From GCA-2732805 sp964516605 (lineage in GTDB: Bacteria; Pseudomonadota; Gammaproteobacteria; Coxiellales; Coxiellaceae): a stretch of 9,405 bases of DNA. The translations under genes were made by a program, and so were the position numbers. Below, in pieces: positions 6,642-9,405 of the stretch; the first letter of the stretch is position 1, and every line of letters starts with the position of its first letter. Below the pieces are notes generated by a model, which made no database searches, had not been told where the DNA came from, and saw only the letters and a program-made list of their open reading frames with translations. Location of the stretch: positions 1 through 9,405 of the forward strand of contig CAZFAA010000071.1 of the NCBI GenBank assembly GCA_964516605.1, written 5' to 3'.

Positions 6642-7742
6642 ATGTCGATTGCTCTGGCAACACAAAAAGTAAATCTGCTTGATTTAGCGCCGGCAGAGCT
6701 TGAGTCTTTTTTGCAGACGCTGGGTGAGCCGCGCTATCGCGCGTTGCAAATCATTAAGTGGATTCATCAGGCACGCGTCACTGATTTTGAGCACATGAGC
6801 AATCTTAGTAAAAAACTGCGCGAAGCCTTGCAGCAAACAGCGGTTGTGCAGATGCCGCGTGTTGCCTATGAAAATGAAGCAGCCGATGGTACGCGCAAAT
6901 GGCTGTTTGAACTTTATGACGGCAATAAAATTGAAACGGTGTTCATTCCGAGCAGCGATCGCGGCACATTGTGTATTTCATCGCAAGTAGGGTGTGCGCT
7001 CAATTGCAGTTTTTGTTCTACCGGTAAGCAAGGCTTTAATCGTAACCTCACATTCGGCGAAATCATCGCGCAATTGTGGGTGGCGCGCGGTGTTTGTCAT
7101 ATTACAAACGTGGTGATGATGGGTATGGGTGAGCCCTTGCTCAATTACGATAATGTGATTGCTGCGCTGGATTTAATGATGGATGATCAAGCTTATGGGC
7201 TTTCAAAATACCGCGTGACACTGAGTACCTCCGGTGTAGTGCCTGCCATGTTGCAATTTAAACAAGACAGTCAAGCGTCGCTTGCCGTATCGTTACACGC
7301 GCCGACAGATGATTTACGCAATCAATTGGTACCACTGAATAAGAAGTATCCTTTGGAGCAATTGATGGCGGCGTGCCGTACCTTTTTTACCGATGAGAAA
7401 AAGCGTAGTGTAACCTTTGAATACGTGATGTTAGCGGGTGTGAATGATTCGTTAACGCATGCAAAGCAGCTCATTCGCTTGTTAGATAACATGCCCTGCA
7501 AAATGAATCTGATTCCTTTTAATCCGTTCCCGCGTACTAACTATACAACATCGAGTGCGGACGTGATTGACGCGTTTCAGCAGCGTTTGATGGGGGCGGG
7601 TATCCAAACTTTTGTGCGTCGTACACGTGGGGAAGATATTGATGCGGCGTGTGGGCAGTTGGCTGGAAATTTTGATGATCGTACTGGGCGTCATCAGCGT
7701 TGGCTGAAAACAGGCATACTCAGTCCACAAGAATCTGCGTAA
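6642..7742 (+). CDS. rlmN: Dual-specificity 23S rRNA/tRNA adenine-C2 methyltransferase RlmN
   Basis: Radical SAM enzyme that methylates C2 of A2503 in 23S rRNA and A37 in some tRNAs, affecting translational fidelity. The 366-residue product has the [4Fe-4S] motif C118-x3-C122-x2-C125, the GMGEP SAM-binding motif at 161-165, the upstream cysteine C111, and C337 in DIDAACGQL, matching the methylated cysteine of the E. coli enzyme. The N-terminal helical domain (about 12-75, with the RYRALQIIKWIH stretch) is typical. The Shine-Dalgarno is weak (AGG overlapping the ndk stop at 6628-6630), which suggests it depends on transcription and perhaps translation from ndk. Cfr, the C8-methylating resistance relative, is excluded by the close match to RlmN at both ends and by gene order. 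Confidence 0.97.
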   Translation: MSIALATQKVNLLDLAPAELESFLQTLGEPRYRALQIIKWIHQARVTDFEHMSNLSKKLREALQQTAVVQMPRVAYENEAADGTRKWLFELYDGNKIETVFIPSSDRGTLCISSQVGCALNCSFCSTGKQGFNRNLTFGEIIAQLWVARGVCHITNVVMMGMGEPLLNYDNVIAALDLMMDDQAYGLSKYRVTLSTSGVVPAMLQFKQDSQASLAVSLHAPTDDLRNQLVPLNKKYPLEQLMAACRTFFTDEKKRSVTFEYVMLAGVNDSLTHAKQLIRLLDNMPCKMNLIPFNPFPRTNYTTSSADVIDAFQQRLMGAGIQTFVRRTRGEDIDAACGQLAGNFDDRTGRHQRWLKTGILSPQESA

Positions 7743-7762
7743 TCTAAATAAAGGGAGTTACT

Positions 7763-8161
7763 ATGTTGATCAATACCCCGATTTCAGTTGGCGAATTAAT
7801 CGATAAAATTACCATACTTATGATTAAAGCAGTGCGCATTGCGGATGATCAAAAACTACAGCATGTGCACAATGAGTTACAGCAATTACAGCGTGTGGTC
7901 GATCAGCACGCATTGCAATCGCCTGAGCTGTTGGCATTGATGGGGCAACTGCAGCGGATTAATGAAACGCTGTGGCAGATCGAGGATGATATCCGGTTGT
8001 GTGAAAAGGCGCAGGATTTTTCGGATCGCTTTGTGCAGTTGGCACGTAGCGTGTACCTCACCAATGATCAACGTGCGCAGCTCAAGCGCGAGATTAATGT
8101 GCTGACGCAGTCGGCACTGTATGAGGTGAAGTCGTACGAGGACTATGTGTCATCTCATTAA
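7763..8161 (+). CDS. DUF6165 family protein
   Basis: A 132-residue, predominantly helical cytoplasmic protein without signal peptide or membrane helix. The pattern PISVGELIDKITIL near the start, LWQIEDDIRLCE at about 71-82, FVQLARSVYLTNDQRAQLK at about 91-109 and the KSYEDY ending match my memory of the DUF6165 family, whose function is not known. Residues 29-60 are rich in Leu/Gln and could be coiled coil. GGGAG at 7753-7757 is five bases upstream of ATG, and the gene follows rlmN by 20 bases, so cotranscription with ndk-rlmN is likely. It occupies the place where many gammaproteobacteria have pilF/pilW, but it has no TPR motifs and is not that protein. The family assignment is from recognition of motifs and would need a profile search. 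Confidence 0.8.
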   Translation: MLINTPISVGELIDKITILMIKAVRIADDQKLQHVHNELQQLQRVVDQHALQSPELLALMGQLQRINETLWQIEDDIRLCEKAQDFSDRFVQLARSVYLTNDQRAQLKREINVLTQSALYEVKSYEDYVSSH

Positions 8162-8334
8162 GAGTCAAGTCATTATAATACGGTTTGTTTTTAGCGCCCG
8201 GGTAGTCAAGAATTTGCTAACTCTACAGTCTGAGTGTGTTCTAAACTGCTGGTAGTAAATTAAAAAGTTGGTAACGGAGTGGTTTGGGTTGCGATTCTAT
8301 AAAAACATCTGATAATCGGTGATGAAGCTGCTCT

Positions 8335-8355
8335 GAGCAAATAATGACTTTGCTC
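8335..8355. repeat. Perfect inverted repeat over the rodZ -35 region
   Basis: GAGCAAA (8335-8341) and TTTGCTC (8349-8355) form a 7 bp perfect dyad around a seven-base centre. It may be an operator, as the right arm covers the candidate -35 of rodZ, or a weak terminator for the upstream operon; the following bases (TTCGTATTATT) are too poor in T for a strong one. Confidence 0.5.
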
Positions 8356-8379
8356 TTCGTATTATTAGTATGCTAGAAT
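8350..8379 (+). promoter_or_regulatory. Extended -10 promoter of rodZ
   Basis: TGC-TAGAAT (8371-8379) is a good extended -10; a weak TTGCTC (8350-8355) sits 18 bases upstream of it. A start near 8386 leaves about 29 bases before ATG 8415. The in-frame ATG at 8370 lies inside this promoter and would not be in the transcript. The rest of the 253 bp gap (8162-8414) holds no gene I can support. Confidence 0.6.
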
Positions 8380-8414
8380 GGCGCGTTTTAAACTGTCCAC
8401 TTTGGAATCAGCGC

Positions 8415-9245
8415 ATGACTGATAAATTATCTCAAAACGACTTTGATTCGTTAATAGCTCCCGGAAAAGTGTTACGCGATAAGCGCCAGCAAATGGGCCT
8501 TTCTCAGGCAGATGTGGCAACGCGCCTGCATTTGAGTGTACAAACCGTTAAAGATATTGAGGCGGATGATTATACCCATTTCTCCGCGGCTATTTACGTA
8601 CGTGGTTATATTCGTAGTTTTGCATCCCTAGTTGGAGTGGCAAGTGAGCCGCTCTTAGACGCTTTTGTCAAGATGGGTTTTGTCAATGAGCTCAACAAAG
8701 AGCCGCGTACCAGTTATATTGCCAGTAGTGTGACTAAAACTGTCCGTATGCACTATTCCAGACGGCGTATCGCCAGCTGGATGAGTTATGTTTTTTTTAT
8801 TTTTTTAATAACCTTGGTGGTCGTGTGGTGGCATGGTCAGCGTAATCACCGTCATGCAACTATATCAACTAGCTTATTGTCAGCTGTGACTCAAGCACAA
8901 TCTAAGCCGCTTAATACGCCACCTGCTGCGCTGACGACTCCGCAGCAGCAGCCCAATACATTACCTGTTGCAGCAGCGTCAACACAACCGCATGAATCCG
9001 AATCTCTCACGCAGCAACAGGCTGTGAATACCGCAGAAGAACGAGCTGCTCTTGATACGCAACCAGTTGCTGTGAGTCCTGCGCAGGACGAGCATCAGTC
9101 TCTTGATACGACGCAGCCTGTTGCGTTAACACCGCTGCATGGACATCGTGCACGCCAACATGCTGCTACCAATGAGCCATCTGCTGCTTTGCCTGTTTTG
9201 CCTGCGCCGGCTTCTTTGCAGCCTCAGCCATCTAAAGACGAATGA
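8415..9245 (+). CDS. rodZ: Cytoskeleton protein RodZ, lacking the periplasmic DUF4115 domain
   Basis: RodZ is an inner-membrane protein that binds MreB on the cytoplasmic side and helps maintain rod shape. The helix-turn-helix domain covers about residues 14-90 (VLRDKRQQMGLSQADVA, then the family hallmark YVRGYIRSFA at 61-70). A basic juxtamembrane stretch (RMHYSRRR, 111-118) precedes one transmembrane helix (121-139). The remaining 137 residues are low-complexity, rich in Ala, Gln, Pro, Thr and Ser, and contain an imperfect duplication (LDTQPVAVSP / LDTTQPVALTP). The folded C-terminal domain of E. coli RodZ (337 residues) is missing: the 276-residue protein ends in SKDE at a stop overlapping hisS. 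ATG 8415 is chosen because the in-frame ATG at 8370 lies inside the promoter and because GGA at 8404-8406 gives acceptable spacing. ispG, often between rodZ and hisS, is absent. Confidence 0.9.
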   Translation: MTDKLSQNDFDSLIAPGKVLRDKRQQMGLSQADVATRLHLSVQTVKDIEADDYTHFSAAIYVRGYIRSFASLVGVASEPLLDAFVKMGFVNELNKEPRTSYIASSVTKTVRMHYSRRRIASWMSYVFFIFLITLVVVWWHGQRNHRHATISTSLLSAVTQAQSKPLNTPPAALTTPQQQPNTLPVAAASTQPHESESLTQQQAVNTAEERAALDTQPVAVSPAQDEHQSLDTTQPVALTPLHGHRARQHAATNEPSAALPVLPAPASLQPQPSKDE

Positions 9246-9405
9246 CTATGTCTACATTGATTCAGTCGATTCGTGGAATGAATGACATACTTCCAGAAGA
9301 TGCTCCGTATTGGCAGTATCTCGAACAAGTGTGTCGTCAAGTTGTCGAGAGTTACCATTACACTGAAATTCGCTTTCCGATTGTGGAGGCAACGGCACTA
9401 TTTAA
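9242..9405 (+). CDS. hisS: Histidine-tRNA ligase, N-terminal part, cut by window edge
   Basis: The first 54 codons of histidyl-tRNA synthetase, which charges tRNA-His with histidine in the cytoplasm. The opening IQSIRGMNDILPEDAPYW, then ESYHYTEIRFPIVEATALF, is the class II HisRS motif 1 region and is diagnostic. ATG 9242 overlaps the rodZ stop as ATGA; a second in-frame ATG at 9248 is equally possible and no strong Shine-Dalgarno separates them. The overlap points to translational coupling with rodZ. The frame is open to the window end. Confidence 0.95.
   Translation, partial: MTMSTLIQSIRGMNDILPEDAPYWQYLEQVCRQVVESYHYTEIRFPIVEATALF

Noticed and set aside
8190..8260. Possible tRNA-like stretch in the gap before rodZ
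   Set aside because: A GCGCCCGGGTAG-like start is present, but no cloverleaf, T-loop or acceptor pairing could be formed.
8370..8414. Longer RodZ from ATG 8370
   Set aside because: This ATG lies within the extended -10 promoter and has no Shine-Dalgarno.

Overview
The window looks like a chromosomal segment of a gammaproteobacterium. Base composition, judged by eye, is in the mid-40s % G+C. The support for this placement is gene order: dacA-ybeD-lipB on one strand, and ndk, rlmN, rodZ and hisS in that order on the other. A DedA-PAP2 fusion of the LssY type is known from Legionella and other proteobacteria. Together with the modest G+C this would fit a Legionellales-like host, but that is inference and nothing here proves the order. 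No mobile element, CRISPR array, tRNA, rRNA or phage gene was found.

Layout. From the left edge to 1973, minus strand, is a large membrane protein joining a DedA domain, a PAP2 phosphatase domain and an LssY-type C-terminus; its 3' end lies outside the window. Diverging from it is a lipoprotein N-acetylmuramoyl-L-alanine amidase (2150-2824, plus). This runs head-on into lipB (2847-3452), followed upstream by ybeD (3459-3761) and dacA (3835-5076), all minus strand. A strong rho-independent terminator lies between dacA and ybeD, so lipB and ybeD are partly uncoupled from dacA. Next is an unrecognised minus-strand gene (5210-6031) with a perfect 3 x 30 bp tandem repeat in its coding region. A 173 bp divergent intergenic region with a near-consensus promoter then drives the plus-strand genes ndk (6205-6630), rlmN (6642-7742) and a DUF6165-type gene (7763-8161). 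After a 253 bp gap holding a palindrome and an extended -10 promoter come rodZ (8415-9245) and the start of hisS (9242 to the right edge), which overlap by ATGA.

Functional theme. Much of the window concerns the envelope: peptidoglycan trimming (amidase, DD-carboxypeptidase), cell shape (RodZ) and lipid or undecaprenyl phosphate metabolism (DedA-PAP2). The rest is core metabolism and translation: lipoyl transfer (LipB), nucleotide pools (Ndk), RNA methylation (RlmN) and His-tRNA charging (HisS).

Most of the window is ordinary. The points that stand out are the orphan repeat protein at 5210-6031, a RodZ that ends without the usual periplasmic domain, and a DUF6165 gene where many gammaproteobacteria carry pilF/pilW, with ispG also missing between rodZ and hisS. 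I did not find a convincing new multi-gene system.
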